A stretch of 64,000 nucleotides of DNA from Haemonchus contortus (taxonomy: Eukaryota; Nematoda; Chromadorea; Rhabditida; Trichostrongylidae): NCBI GenBank assembly GCA_000469685.2, contig LS997566.1, positions 11,602,992 to 11,666,991 of the forward strand, given 5' to 3'. Below are positions 45,528-57,059 of this stretch, piece after piece; position 1 is the stretch's first letter; each line of letters begins with the position of its first letter. The position numbers and the translations under genes are program-made. Below the pieces are notes generated by a model that saw only the letters and a program-made list of their open reading frames with translations, was not told where the DNA came from and did not search any database.

Positions 45528-47120
45528 CAGTGCGTTTCATAATTATAAGGTCACCCTCGATTTTTGCGATTCTGGAGAAAGCAGCCACAGTGGAATTTCT
45601 TGGCAAACACTGGCAGGTTGCTCATCACAATTTACCTCCATACTGAAATTTTGGTCACAACATCCTTCACTTCAACTCTTTTATAGACTTTTTTTAAAGA
45701 TAGCGTCGGTTTTTGTCCGTTTCATAATTATAAGGTGACCCTGTGAAAGTGAATGATTTATTAATGTCAATGGCATATGTAGAGCAGTTAGTAATCTATA
45801 GCTACTCCTTGTTTAGGAGCAACATCAAAGAATCTGTGTAGCATACTAGAAACTAGGTTTCGAAGATCCTCATGGATTGCTCTCCATGCTTCGATAATCG
45901 CCCTCTTCAGCTCTTCTAAGCTCTGGAACTGACAATTTTCTGCATATACCTGTCCGACTATCATGCACCAGATATTTTCCATCGGATTGAGATCTAGACT
46001 GCAGGCTGACTATGGCAGGATGCTTATATTTTGGCATTGCAGCCACTCACTCGTTACACGGCTCACGTGATGGAGGCGTTGCCTTGTTGAAAAACATAGT
46101 TAAGGTGACTTCGACGGCTTAGAAAGGATACTAGGTGGTGCTACAAGACGTCCTGGTCATCCTTGGAATCCACTCTGCAGCTCACGAAGGCTAGATCCAA
46201 CGCGGCATCATTGCAGAATGCACCGCACACCATAGGACTTCCTCAACCGATATTGCGACGGCTGAAGTGGGCTGGTTTCTTCCGCCAATCGTACTTGTTT
46301 TCGTTTGGGCCGTCTAAGTTGAATTTCTTTTTATCCAAAGAACAACCTTAGTGAAAATTATTCAGCTGTATGGTAAGATTTTGATGCAGACCTACCTTCG
46401 CCTGATTTCTCCCTGGATTCATTTTTGCAAACTCTAGTCGAGTCTCTCTGTGGCGATCGGTGATTCGTGGCGCCTTCTTCATTGCTTGCCTGGTGATGTT
46501 CTCGCGTCTTCTTACTGCTCTCCAAACTGTAGTATTCGACACAGAGAGTTTTGATTCCGATCGGATCTGGTTTGAGGAGGACGTCTTGTTGGAAACAGCC
46601 CTCAGAATCTTCCGCTCGTCACGGGCAGTAACCTTGCGTAGGCGTCCACAGCTGGTATCACATCTAAGGACCTCAAGTCTCTCCAGAAAATTTTGGATGG
46701 AACAAAGAGACCTCCTATTAGCCTGGAGATGGCTCGCTCACTGAGCCCAACTCCATGGAGAACCCGAATTTGAGCCTTCTCAACAGAGGAGAGCAGACTA
46801 CCACCAGCCATGTTGACAGTCAGGTTTAGAGATGCATTTGCCAAACATGCCTGCTCTTAAAGTATCTTGAAAGACAAAATTTCTCCTTCTTTATGAATAA
46901 TTAGTCACTTTTCCAGGGTGACCTTATTATTATGAAACGGTGCGAAAACCGATAAACTGTTAAGAAAAAATTCAGAAAAATGCAGCTGCAACTAAAAAAC
47001 GGGTACATGGGTTATTCGTGCTGGGGGATCCGTTCATGATGCCAGAAAAAATCCTGAGTGGTTGATTCTTCTCAAAATGCAAAACTTGGGGGTGACCTTA
47101 TAATTATGAAACGCACTGTA
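45528..47120 (-). mobile_element. Tc1-like transposon of IR/DR type
   Basis: A 1591-bp element (45528-47118). The outer TIR starts CAGTGCGTTTCATAATTATA at the left and is repeated inverted at the right, followed by TA at 47119. A second copy of the motif (CGTTTCATAATTATAAGGTG) lies about 190 bp inside each end (about 45718-45745 and 46914-46944). Two direct repeats per long inverted repeat is the IR/DR layout known from Sleeping Beauty and Minos. The transposase is on the minus strand: MAGGSLLSSVEKAQIRVLHG with HTH GLSERAISRLIG (46811-46700), a middle part (46542-46348), and LDLNPMENIW with the VYAENCQFQSLEELKRAI tail to 45788. Several frameshifts make it inactive. The left TA is altered (TAGA). 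Confidence 0.9.
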
Positions 47121-49929
47121 TTTCTACAAAATACAGTGCGTTTCATAATACAAATAGCATCTAAGCCATCATCGAACTCAGTGAATGTAATCATTTCTTG
47201 CTAATGTTTACAGAATGTACCTCAGTAAGTGAGCAAGCCAGTAAACATAAGCATAACCAAAGATGAAACAAAACAGTTCCTCGCAGAACATAGGAAATTC
47301 ATCCGAGCGAATAACGGAGGCACCACGAAGCATCAAAATGGTCAGTTTTCCGATTCTATAATTTTGGTAAGAACATAGCCAGCATTGTCTATTCGTTATT
47401 TGCGTCTACTGGTTTCTGACCGACTCGAGTTATACGTCTACGTCGTGAGGTCGTGACGTCAGAGCAGTGGACGTCATAATCTTCCTTAAGCATTTTGTTT
47501 CGTTGTGTTGATGAGCACTACTACCTTTTATTTTTCCCAAATCTCTTGCAAACTGGTTGATAACCCTCTTTCCCTGCCTATCCAATACTTAAGAGCTTTA
47601 TGTACGTCACCACTGATACTGTTCACGGAACTGGCATGGTTGTTATCAGCTTGGAAATATTGCGTTTTCGATGAAATCGTTCCTAATCTTCGGCTGATAG
47701 TTGTAGGAAGTGGCTTTAGTCTGAAATGTCTCAGGTCTACAGGGTTTTCAAGAATTTTTTGAGATTTCTCGAGCTATGAATTCTCAGTAGTTCATTATCA
47801 AGATCAGGCGTTTTTAACACTTACGACTAGTGCATGTTATCATTAATATGCAATATATTATGTTGATGACCGTTACGCACAACCTCTTCTAGGTAAGTGC
47901 CAATAATCAGCCTCTCCTTCTAAAATCAAAAATCTGATAGTTCTTGAACTCGATGAAACCCTCATCCGCTAATCTTGCTTTCTGTATACTTCTTTCCACG
48001 ATAACGGACGGTTTTGGGATCATCATGTAAACCACATAGAAAAGCGTTCGAAGAAAATGGCGGATCAGAAAGTTGTAGATCTTCACTTACGTTCCACCGT
48101 AAGAAATGCTTGAGAAAGTTCCTCTGCAACGGAAGATAATCTAGCCGTTAGGGCTCCTTTAGAAGCAGTCATTACGCTACCACACCACATAGTATAGGAG
48201 ACATACATAGTTGTGACTGACAGCCCTACATGCGCTCTGACTGCGCAGCGCTGTACTGTGTGAGTAGATCAGTGGAGATGGAGAGGAAGTGAAGAAGCCG
48301 GCTGAAGAGTATCTCCGTTCAGAGAATGAATTCTCTGTACACATTATCTATAAACGGAGTTTTATGGCTCTGGAAAATTAATACTTTCTGAGCCCTATAA
48401 ATTTTGGAGATCAGCATCAGCTGAGAAATCATATTCGCAGTACGGTATTGTTTTCTGGCGTTTGTACGATCCCGTCTCACAATCTCAAAATTCCCATATT
48501 CGAACGACCAAGTTTCTTCAATTGAAATGCATTCGTAGCACCGCAAGGTTGAGCACTCTGCTTGGGCTCAGTTCTTGATTATTTGTGTTTTATATACTCT
48601 CTACTTCAAAGCGTTTACAATAGTGAAATACCTGTTGGAGAGTCTTATAAGTTCTCAGACAGTTTACTAACTCTTTGAAAGGTTAAGATTGCTGCACAAA
48701 CTCTTTTTTCGATCAAATTTCCTAGTGCAAAGGTGATTAGTACTCACTGGCTTTGCTTTTGCTAGAAAGTATGTAAGCATATTGCGGACTTCACTCAGGA
48801 CCCAGGAATCGGTATCTATTCTTCAGAAAACTGCCGCTCATCTCGAATTGTATGGGGCTTAGCATGGTCATCAGCGATGATAGTTCCCGCGCTTTTTGCC
48901 GCCATCTACTTGTCGACATTATTGAGCTAGTAGAGCGATTCATCTGTAACTGTTCTTTTTGGATTAGATTCGCTAAAATATCACTCCATTAAAATTTTCT
49001 AGCCTTCTGTTAGCATTCGCTTGGAACCACGTGACTCTGCATGAGTAACTCGTGCGCCTCCTCACGTGCATCCATCCCAACCTGACACTTGCGGCTTTAG
49101 GGTTCACTGCACAAGTTCACTAAGAAGCGATCAGTCTCTGACAAAGGCGACAACACCTCACCGTTTTCGATTCATTAGACACGATTCGGCATATGTTCCT
49201 AATGCCGATCTCGCAGGATATTCGACAACGGTCCTGTCTTCGCGCTTCGCTACTTGTGCTCGATTGCATCTACCCTTGAGTAGAGCGAACATTGCGTACC
49301 ACCTCGAAGTTGCAGTGTGATCGTTTTTTTCTTGAACATTAGCACACAATTTTCGACATTACGCTTTGAGAATGCTGTGTATTACAAGTGCTGAAGCAGC
49401 TCATGATGAATTCGAGTACAGAAGACTCCTTCCCCAGCGCTCCATTTGAAAACTCCTCATAGGTTTCGATTGCTAATGTTTCGTTTTATTTATTGAATAC
49501 TTTCTTCTGCAACCATTAAAGAAACTGGGCGGTTACGTAAACAACTGCTGTGGCCTGATAAAAAAAAAGGGGCAACACCTCTTTTTTCTCCATCCATCCA
49601 AATGTCTGCGCACTTTCGAGTGATACGCCTCAAAAGGTCTGTTTAAAAGTGTAAACAGAAGTGGATCACTGGATTAATGCATCATGGATCAAGTTTGTGT
49701 ATTTCTTGACATAGACACATGAGAACTATTCTGCAACATGAGAACTTCCGCCACGAATTTGATCGTTCTGTATTTCGTTTAAAAAAGTGTTGGTATCACG
49801 TCATCTCGTGTACGTGACGTATACATATTACTCTATCGCCCCACTAGTTAGTGCTCTACTACCCTGCATTTGCCGGCCACAATGACGCACAACCATCACC
49901 GCGACAAAATGTACCTTCGGCATTGCCTA
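47121..49929. other. Unassigned 2.8-kb stretch
   Basis: At 47132-47149 the outer end of the preceding transposon recurs as TACAGTGCGTTTCATAAT, only 11 bases beyond its TA. Otherwise I recognise no gene; open frames at 48546-48319 (-) and 49066-49320 (+) have no nameable domain. Confidence 0.4.
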
Positions 49930-50616
49930 CTTATGTGTCACGATTTCGGCACGATTGTGTCACGATATGAACTCGCTGATTACTGGAGATGAGAAATGGG
50001 TCCTCTACGATAACCCTGTGAGGAAGCGGCAATGGGTCAATAAAGGAGAGCAGCCAGAACCCGTCCCAAAGGCCGATCTTCACCCCAGAAAGCTTCTCCT
50101 GTCTTGCTGGTGGTCCAGGAAAGGTATGGAGCACTGGGAGCTGCTGGAAAAGGGACAAACAATTAACGCCACCATGTATGTTGAGCAGCTTCAAAAATTG
50201 AAGGCTCACATCGACCGTACACGTGGAAAAAATGCGGAAGTCTACTTCCACCATGACAACGCCAGACCCCACACTGCAAAGGCGACCCAGGCCGAGCTGG
50301 AGAAGTACGACTGGGTGGTGATCCCCCAGGCCCCTTACAGCCCTGACCTGGCTCCTTCCGACTATTGGCTATTCACCCATCTACAGCGTTCCCTCAACGA
50401 AAAAAAAAATTCGAAACGAAGGATGAACTCGAAAAAGCACTCGACGAATTTTTCAAGTCCCAGCCCCCGTCCTCCTGTAAGGAGGGAATCGACAAGCTGC
50501 CCGAGCGTTAGCGTCGAGTAGTGGATGGGGATGGTGCCTACCTCTGATCTTCGAGTGAGCTCGCTTTTGAAAAATTTTAAAAAAAGTTCGTGGTGGAAGA
50601 CTTTGTACACAACCTA
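49930..50616 (+). mobile_element. mariner transposon, 5'-truncated
   Basis: Plus-strand transposase from the first catalytic Asp onwards: TGDEKWVLYDNP (about 49985), HHDNARPHTAKAT (about 50255) and YSPDLAPSDYWLF (about 50336) give the D,D34D triad of mariner. After SLNEKK an A-run at about 50400-50409 has shifted the frame; the proper continuation FETKDELEKALDEFF is in the next frame. A later Trp codon in PERW reads TAG. The right end GTACACAACC is followed by TA at 50615. The N-terminal DNA-binding part and left TIR are missing. Confidence 0.85.
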
Positions 50617-50690
50617 ATAATTGAACTATTTCATTGCCTCCCTATCAAATCAAGTGCTCAACAAAGTGCTTTACATAGTTACTTGGTAGT

Positions 50691-51587
50691 TATTGGGTTG
50701 TAACATAAGTTCGTAGAGTTTTGGGTTAGGGTCATTTTACAACGATTCGCTTTGTTTTTTGGCTAAGTGTATATATTCATTCGAAAGAGCTCTTTCTCCT
50801 CTATAAAATGGTCACATTCGTTTTTCTGATTAATCTAGTTGTACATCTTTTTTCTGGCTCAGAATTGGAATATCCAGGAGGAGAAAATCAGCATTTTCGA
50901 CATATGCTTTTCATCGAGGTCAATAAGCAGCCGAAGCCGCTCGGGACATATGCAGTGTGTACGAGGAAGGTGTCTTAGGTGTGTCTCTGGGTGGCCCCAG
51001 GAGAGACACCGAAGCCGAGAGTCAAGCAAGACCTTCACTCAAAATAGGTCATGATTTGCGTTTGGTGAAACTGGAAAGGCACAGTGCACTGGGAAATGCT
51101 CGAACGAAATGCTACTGTCAACAAGGAGGTCTACATTGTCCAGCTAAACCATGTTAGTGAGGCTATTCGGCTGAAAAGACCCGATAGACAAGGTGAAGTC
51201 ATCTTGCTCCACGACAACGCCAGGCCCCATAATGCCCAAGTCGTCAAAACAGCACTCCAAAAGCTTGAATGAGAGGTTCTTCAGCATCCACCGTGCTTTC
51301 CGGATCTTGCACCTATCGACTACCACCTTTCCGCTCTCTGTCAAACCGAATAAGGAGTGTTATCTTCGATGGCGAAGAGGTTCTTGAAAACTGGCTCAAC
51401 AACTTCTTCGACACCAGACCGGCCGATTTTTGGCGAAACGGCATCAACAATTTGGTCGAGAGATTGGAGGAGGTCGCAAACAGTAACAGGAGAATACATC
51501 ATTGATTAATTTATTATTATAATTATTGTTTTTTGTTAAAATAAATCTTTGTGAAAAAACTCTACGAACTTATGTTACAACCCAATA
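50691..51587 (+). mobile_element. mariner transposon, internally deleted
   Basis: An 893-bp element (50693-51585) with TIRs starting TTGGGTTGTAACATAAGTTC and TA on both sides. The N-terminal RHMLFIEV piece (about 50900) is followed after a deletion by MICVWWNWKGTVHWEMLERN (about 51050), LLHDNARPHNAQVVKTALQ (second catalytic Asp) and the FPDLAPIDY box (third Asp). The C-terminus reads NWLNNFFDTRPADFW to EYIID. The deletion removed most of the DNA-binding half and the first catalytic Asp. This is a different mariner from the one at 49930. With both ends intact it could be mobilised in trans. Confidence 0.9.
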
Positions 51588-52609
51588 TTTTACCGTGTCT
51601 TTTCAGTGACATATTTTAAGATGTAATTTCTTCTGTAGAAAGAGTAATTTGGTACAATAATGAAACGGCCATGATATCGAGGTTTCAAGCTCATGAAGCA
51701 CTCTTAGCTAAACCTTGACGCAATCGAAAATCGTCTAATAAGCCTCGATTTATGCAATGTTCATTTTTGGATGCATTTTTAAAAATTTCTGTAGAAGTCA
51801 AATATGGATCTGGAGCACTAATAAATGTGTTCTTCATTCGAATATCTCTTTGTAATTGAATGGCTACATTTGTACTATCTTATAACAGCGGCTATCTTGC
51901 ACATTGGGTTCACTTTATAGGTCACTTTATACTGAGCAGTTCACGTAGAATGTGTTATTGTATCATTTTCTCGAAAACCTGTATCCGTTGCCCTTTCGTG
52001 CGTATCAATCACGCCAAGGAATTTCGCATCATAAGGCAGGTTTGTATTCATGGTATTCCCTGGAACTAAGAACTAAAAACACTCTCCAACCGCAATTTCA
52101 AACGTGAAATATCCGCTAACTCTAAACTACAGTGCCCATCGTAAGAGAGTTCGAAAACTAACGCAAACTTCATTCTAGACTTAGCCCGATTATCGTTCAT
52201 TGGTCTCGAACGATAAATGAACTCTTTCAAGAACTGCTCTTGTAAGAAAAATAGGAAATTGGCCCAGGCTCTTGTCGTTTTGAGAAAAGAATCATTTCGT
52301 GAATTTATGATTTTAGGTCTTCAAGTTACATGTTCAATTCAGTGCTGGAGTCCCACGATTTTTCCATAAAATTCACAAAATGAAATTGGATACAGCTATG
52401 AGCGCATTTGCCTGCAGGACGATTCTTGATCCCTTTGATCGTATTTGCTCGTTTACTCAGTGCCTATTGAAAATTTTCCAACGAAATTGTAGAATTTCCT
52501 TCATACCCAGAAGAGATCCGCCCATACGTGCCATTTTATGGCAAGTGAACAACTCCGTCAAGGACCGGTTCGAAGATTCAGTAGATGAGGATCTCAGTTC
52601 AACTTTGTA
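51588..52609. other. Unassigned
   Basis: No element recognised apart from a 9-bp-stem hairpin near 52190-52220 (TTATCGTTC-loop-GAACGATAA). Confidence 0.4.
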
Positions 52610-54710
52610 CGGTTGCTGATCCTTGCTTCGCTTGTCGTCCAGTTGGTGATTGACTCCTCCAGCTGGTGCCAGAAACATCCCCCTTCGTCCCTGTCGCTAG
52701 TCAGTGGAATGGACACTTTTTGTCTGATGGTAAGAGACATAGCACTTCGCACTTCTTTCGTCCAGCGCTCCGTGAAGAAGAAGTTGGCAACTGCACTGGT
52801 TGGTGAACGTTTGCTCGAAATTCACACTCTGGTCTAAGATCATCATAATATCATAGGTCGCATAGCATCACGGTCTACCTCATCTTCAATTCCTTGGCGT
52901 AAGGACCCTCTCTCTTTCACACAGTGTTTAATGACGCTGACAGCATTTTCATTCTGCTTTCGTAGAGTTCAAGTGTCCGAGGTGTACGTCAAAAAAGGGA
53001 GGGCAGCAGTGTCGAAAAGTTGAGCGCGGAATCGGATGTTCTCTGCCTTCTTCACTACTCACTACTATATTGTTGAATGCTTTCCAGGCGGCGCGTATGC
53101 TTCTGCTGAGCTCCGTTGCTAGGTCGTTTACCGCGCTCACTTCTATCACAGATACAGCTAGTTAGAACATCCAAGGAATTCGTTACGCCTAGTTTATAGG
53201 AAGCATCAGGTACCAATCCGTTTTTCATGAATATTGACTTCGTTTAGTTCAGTCTTTACTTGATCTTTCCGCCATCGCTACTGAACGCGATCAGCATTTG
53301 GTCCCCTCTCTCTACGTAATTTGCCATAAACTTGATGTCGTCTGCAAAGCGGAGGTGATGTGAATAGCGGCTGTCGACCTTCACTCTCATTTTCTCCCAT
53401 TCCATATGACTCAAGATATTCTCGAAAGTCGTACTAAGAAGTTTGGGCTTCATGGTGTCGCCCTATCAAGCCCATCTCTTCATGTTGGTAGTGACTTCTT
53501 TAAATAATGGCGAGATCCTGATGAGGAAGTTGTTGTAGAGCTCATGAGGCATATTCATGTATTGAGAAGGAACACCCTGTTTGCCACTGACCTTGATCAC
53601 AGCTTCTAGCTCGACGGTAGCTTTCCTTAAATTAATGAACGTACGACATAATGGCATTTTGTTCTCTCGCGATACTTCGATGAACCATGTAAGTGTGTGA
53701 ATATGATCAACTATGCTGAACCCTCTGCGAAACCCTGCTTGCTTGCATTGTTGTCTTTCATCTAATATTCTGATAATCCTGTTAAGAATGACTTGCATGG
53801 AAAGTTTATAGATTACAGATAGCAGGCAGATCAGCCATAGCTCGTCGGGAACTCGCTTCTTAAATAGCAGCGTAGTCTTACTAGATTTCTGCGACGTGGG
53901 CACTTTGCATTCCGACAGGTAGCGTGCGAAGAGCTCAGCCAAAGTTTTGGCAATGATTGGAACGAGAGTTCAGATGTTATGCTTCGGTCCTTTCGGGCTG
54001 GGCGCCGTAACGCTCACCATTAACAAGTTGGAAACTTGGATTTTGGAAGGAAGAACTGAAGGGAACACATATCCGTCTCGCTAGGATGATAGGTGGGCAG
54101 ATAGACGCGGCTGTATAAGAGATCCGACTGGAGTTCTTAAATAACTTCTCTTCGCTTCCCAAAATGCTGTAACTGATCCGTCAGGGCGAAAAAAGGAGGC
54201 TATATTGGTCTTATAATTGGCGTTTTTGGAATTGGAATCGCAGGGGTAGCGAAGTGGTTTTGGTTGATTGCGGTCATATGACTTCGTTTCCCCTCCAAGC
54301 TTTGAAAGAACTAAACTCTGGGCGGAGAAAACAGTGGTCATGTCTTCTGAAGAACATCGGAAGAAGAGCGAGGGTGGCCAAGGAAAACTTACAGCTTTTG
54401 AAGATGAATGTTATATGCATCATCACGAAACGGTCTACCAGATGGCTACTTGGTCCATTGCAAATGAGTGGGTTTCTGGAGCTGCGAGTTACAATGGATG
54501 TTGTCAGTCAGCATGATAAGTCGGAGTCTTTCAACCTACTCATTCCGTTCCGTAAGTCCTACGTGTGCTTCTTTGGCCGTTCTTTTGAGCCTACTTTCCT
54601 CAGAAACACCGATGATGACCTTGAAGAAAGTGTATGATCATGCTGTAGAGCACTTTCGGGTTTATATAAACGCTTCCAACTCTTCTTTACAGCGTGAGGT
54701 TGGTGCGTAG
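52610..54710 (-). mobile_element. RTE-like LINE, heavily decayed
   Basis: On minus, in several frames: an endonuclease remnant (about 54700-54400), YKTNIASFFRPDGSVTAF (about 54230), LAELFARYLSECKVP and KTTLLFKK (53942 onwards), ICLLSVIYKLSMQVILNRI, QAGFRRGFSIVDHIHT, MPLCRTFINLRKA, GVPSQYM, then MEWEKMRVKVDSR with HHLRFADDI (catalytic FADD, about 53345). A tail follows with LATELSRSIRAAWKAFN (about 53130) and RWTKEVRSA (about 52770). FADD and the LLSVIYKL block are typical of RTE-clade elements common in strongylid genomes. The 158-codon stretch at 53942-53466 is the longest open part. No function is expected. Confidence 0.8.
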
Positions 54711-55797
54711 ACAATGAGCATTGTTAAAGTTGAGTTTGAGCCACATATTCTCAATCGCAAACGTCCATTTCGGGTGCAGGTTTTTGTATAAATCGGTGTT
54801 CATAGCTAGTGCTCGCCGACGAGGGCACCTACACAACGGAAACCTCTTACGTCGCATGTTCCAAGGAGCAATTTCTATCCTGTCTCGAAAGCGGCGTGCA
54901 GCGCACAATCTGTTAGTCCAATGACTCTTACTTGATCATTCTAACTTGTAATCATGTGTTAAATATACGTTTCCAATGCAGCAACCCTGCATTGAAAGTA
55001 CAGACCTTCATCTTTGTCTTCCTCTAAGGCAGTCTGTTTCGGCTCTGAAACTCTAGCATCCTCCCCAAAGCAGTCCTACCCAACTTTGCCGTATTGGGGG
55101 CTCCTTCAGGTTCAGGGGAATGAGACCTATTTATATTACCGTCAATATAGGTATCTAAAGGTAGCACAGCTGCCGCACACGTAGAGCTAATCCAACAGTG
55201 CTTAAGAGGCTTATTCAAGTCGCGGTTGAATTCTCAGACACTCGAATACTCGCTTGTGGCTGAGACAAATTGCATGATATCAGAAAGGCCCCGGACTTTC
55301 ACACACGTATGCGCGAATACACCTGCGAGGAGACAGAAGGTATAAAGTGAATCCAGCACAGAGACACAGATAGTCAGTCCATCCCTTGTATTTACCTCTG
55401 GTAGTGCCGGTGATTGACGGTAGGCGATTTACTTTCCTATCCAAGACACGTAGCCTGTCCCGCAACTGGGTACAGACTCCCTGAACAGACTCCCTGAAAT
55501 AAGTCCTCCAAGTCCAATAATGGTGAGAATGAAATTCTTGACAGATAGGTGGAATGCATCATCCCCTACCTCACATGATTCCCTGCGAGTAAGACCTGCA
55601 AGTTTTTGCGAATCTCGGAGATGCTCTTCACTGTCGTTCCCTGGAACCCTTAACAAGGTAAAACAATACTTCACTGGAATGAAACCTTTCAACATTGCCA
55701 TTTTCATTATCACTTTAGATTTTTGAGCGCGTAAGTGGCCCATATAATGACTTGCATTGCTCAGTGTACGAAAAGTCAGTGATATTATGATCAAAAC
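54711..55797. other. Unassigned
   Basis: No gene recognised. A minus-strand open frame (55905-55429, 158 codons) starts in the repeats of the next entry and has no motif. Confidence 0.4.
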
Positions 55798-56046
55798 ATG
55801 AAGACATGTCGGCAAACCACTTATGATTCTTATAAATATGATGACAAAAGGCTTTCTCAAAAAAACTTGGACTCTTATAGATATGATGACAAAACTTTTT
55901 CTCAAAGAAACTTGTTACTGGAGAAAAAGCTGCTGGGAGCATATAACGAATTTCAATCAGATTATCTTCCAATTCACAGATCCGTTCGTTTACAAATGCT
56001 GAGCCGTTATACTGGGTGTCCCAAAATTATTGGCCTCGATTTATAG
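55798..56046 (+). CDS. Candidate ORF with two 15-residue repeats, cut by a transposon
   Basis: The frame from ATG 55798 contains DSYKYDDKRLSQKNL and DSYRYDDKTFSQRNL back to back (45-bp units 55825-55869 and 55870-55914). Most differences are conservative (K/R), which would fit past coding. The frame then reads LLLEKKLLGAYNEF and runs into the left TIR of the transposon at 56012. It may be an exon interrupted by that insertion. No family is recognised; chance remains possible. Confidence 0.3.
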   Translation: MKTCRQTTYDSYKYDDKRLSQKNLDSYRYDDKTFSQRNLLLEKKLLGAYNEFQSDYLPIHRSVRLQMLSRYTGCPKIIGLDL

Positions 56047-57059
56047 CAACATATTTCAAACTTCTCAGCTGCGAAAGACGATGGAATCTCTATGCACGTT
56101 AGCCAACACTATGTGCTACAACATGCTACAGTCTCCTTCAAAAGTGTCCCCTATGAGCGCGGACAGAAGTCAAAGTTTGCTCTCGACTTGCATGGGTCAC
56201 GCAGGTATCATCCACAATTTCTTCCCAGCCACTCTTCAGCCTTTGCATTCTAGGACTCCAAACTGGGACTGCAAACCCGACGAGATGTTTCAGGAAACGA
56301 ATCCGGATCAGTGCTTCATTTACTTCAATCATTAAGCCGTTTGAGCACTGGTCTTGGTCAATTTTCATGCCTGCACCGAAGAAACCATGAGCGGCTTACC
56401 CTTGCCAGTGATTTCCTCGGATAACATGATTTTACTATTCTGATAGCAACCATTTTGTGAGATATTACACGCTGGGCATATCTTTCCAGAACTTGAACGT
56501 TTTGGTTGTTGGGGAATCGCTCTATCGTAAAAAAATTCTTGACCAGAGAAAAGGACCAGAAACGAAGGGTTGCGTGTCATTACTTTCGACTTTCTGCATT
56601 TTTGGCCCGGCAGCATCTGCTGAGATCGGAATTGAAGCGAAATTTCTGCATACGATAGGAACGGCAGTGGGGCTCCTGCATGACATTCTTCCAACTCCTG
56701 TAAGCCGTGCCCGTTGACTTCCTTTTGAGGGGTCACCCAGAATCCCGACCGAATGGCAGACGGACCATTCAAAAAGTCCTATCTTCAGAAACATTCTACC
56801 TTTCTACCTTTCGTGGTTTGCCTCTGATTCAAGCTTTTTTTCTGTATCGCTTAATAGCCTCCTATACGAATGATTGCAAGTGGCATTGAATGAGCCTCCT
56901 CCATCTGAGAGATATGGGGAGTTCCACATCAGTAGCCACGCATATTGCAAGGAATCATTCTCATAGAACTAATTAATAACAGGTTATGTGAACTTGATAT
57001 ATTATTTCTACCTTAAAAATTCCTAAATATTGGCGCCAATAATTTTGGGACACCCTGTA
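56010..57059 (-). mobile_element. Tc1/mariner-type transposon with both TIRs
   Basis: A 1046-bp element (56012-57057) with TIRs around GGGTGTCCCAAAATTATTGG and TA on both sides. The second terminal base differs between ends (CT versus CA). The minus strand carries a transposase in pieces: RNFASIPISADAAGPKMQK and SDSPTTKTFKFWK, and near the end TLTSVRAHRGHF, which resembles the C-terminal GGHFE-type motif of Tc1/mariner relatives. Many stops and shifts. Related internal sequence lies at 16735-16975. Confidence 0.8.

Noticed and set aside
55429..55905. 158-codon minus-strand open frame
   Set aside because: Its N-terminus is the mirror of the 45-bp repeat read on + (RKSFVIISI / RKPFVIIFI), and the rest has no motif.
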